This document shows positions 45,107-45,177 of a DNA stretch of 45,177 nucleotides, one piece after another. Position 1 is the first letter of the stretch, and each line of letters opens with the position of its first letter. Location: the NCBI RefSeq assembly GCF_014646195.1, contig NZ_BMMZ01000020.1, positions 1 through 45,177 on the forward strand, read 5' to 3'. The notes beneath the pieces were generated by a model that saw only the letters and a program-made list of their open reading frames with translations, had not been told where the DNA came from and ran no database searches. The position numbers were made by a program, and so were the translations under genes. The DNA is from Microlunatus endophyticus. Lineage in GTDB: Bacteria > Actinomycetota > Actinomycetes > Propionibacteriales > Propionibacteriaceae.

Positions 45107-45177
45107 TCACAGATTGGTCACGGTATTTCTGAAATTGGTCGGTGCCAGGTCAAGTTTGTTCAAGGGTAGGGGCATTG

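Larger units (their letters stand above)
44167..45177. other. About 1 kb of non-coding leader upstream of the EPS operon
   Basis: No frame here has credible coding content. Minus-strand features that may matter are the hairpin CAGCC-TTC-GGCTG at 44202-44190 upstream of the kinase ribosome-binding site, and TGCTAGGTT near 44357-44349, an extended -10 candidate with no clear -35. TCCGCCGCCCGG is repeated at 44653-44664 and 44863-44874, and GGCAGAACCC at 44663-44672 and 45087-45096. It probably carries the promoter and regulation of the EPS operon. A gene beyond the right edge may share it. Confidence 0.5.

Noticed and set aside
44523..45110. 195-codon minus-strand frame in the EPS leader
   Set aside because: Pro/Arg/Ser-rich low-similarity product, no start signal, and no hydrophobic or domain pattern; better seen as non-coding.
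21040..45177. Second attachment site (repeat of the tRNA-Tyr 3' end)
   Set aside because: I looked for GGTTCGAATCC or CACCTGCCA copies to the right and saw none; the other end, if any, is outside the window.

Overview
The window looks like chromosomal DNA from a high-GC actinobacterium, probably Propionibacteriaceae and Microlunatus-like. This rests on codon use, many GTG/TTG starts, KorAB-type ferredoxin oxidoreductase, a mycobacterial-type glutamine-dependent NadE and actinobacterial integrase remnants. I made no database comparison, so the genus is a guess.

Left part (1-21.1 kb), housekeeping and metabolism. The window opens in repeats resembling the end of an insertion sequence. A CDA-fold deaminase with an atypical H-A-D motif and an MFS transporter follow. 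A korA-korB-rarD operon diverges from a three-gene set of NuoB-, NuoC- and NuoI-like proteins. Next come a glycan-degrading operon (GH20 hexosaminidase, GH38 alpha-mannosidase, class I aminotransferase), a secreted protein with a TasA/SipW-like leader, an ABC transporter-xthA operon with a REP-like palindrome inside the ATPase gene, glutamine-dependent NAD synthase, an APC amino acid permease, a 59-residue membrane protein, a YajQ-family protein and tRNA-Tyr(GTA).

Boundary (21.1-22.9 kb). Downstream of tRNA-Tyr lie short tandem repeats, a frameshifted and N-terminally truncated tyrosine recombinase, and a truncated P-loop (uridine kinase-like) fragment ending at the same stop codon where the recombinase frame begins. 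About 0.9 kb without a convincing gene follows. This looks like debris from integration at the tRNA.

Right part (22.9-45.2 kb), a Wzx/Wzy-type exopolysaccharide locus, visibly less GC-rich. The main leftward operon runs BY-kinase/Wzz, CapD-like dehydratase, CapE, GT4 glycosyltransferase, PglC-like initiating transferase, sulfotransferase, DegT aminotransferase, CapF, CapG, Wzy-like polymerase and two GT4 glycosyltransferases, mostly with overlapping start and stop codons. A second leftward set is Wzx flippase, APH-like kinase and methyltransferase. Two further sulfotransferases and a low-molecular-weight tyrosine phosphatase are on the opposite strand, and a TIM-barrel-like lipoprotein gene faces the phosphatase. 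CapE/F/G should make UDP-L-FucNAc; the CapD-like enzyme plus DegT could make a 4-amino-4,6-dideoxy sugar. With three sulfotransferases and no visible N-acetyltransferase, the product may be a sulfated, possibly zwitterionic, polymer. About 1 kb of non-coding DNA with several hairpins precedes the BY-kinase gene.

A recurring element is a TAnnnT hexamer 6-7 nt before the GTG/ATG of seven genes across both halves, suggesting leaderless transcripts.
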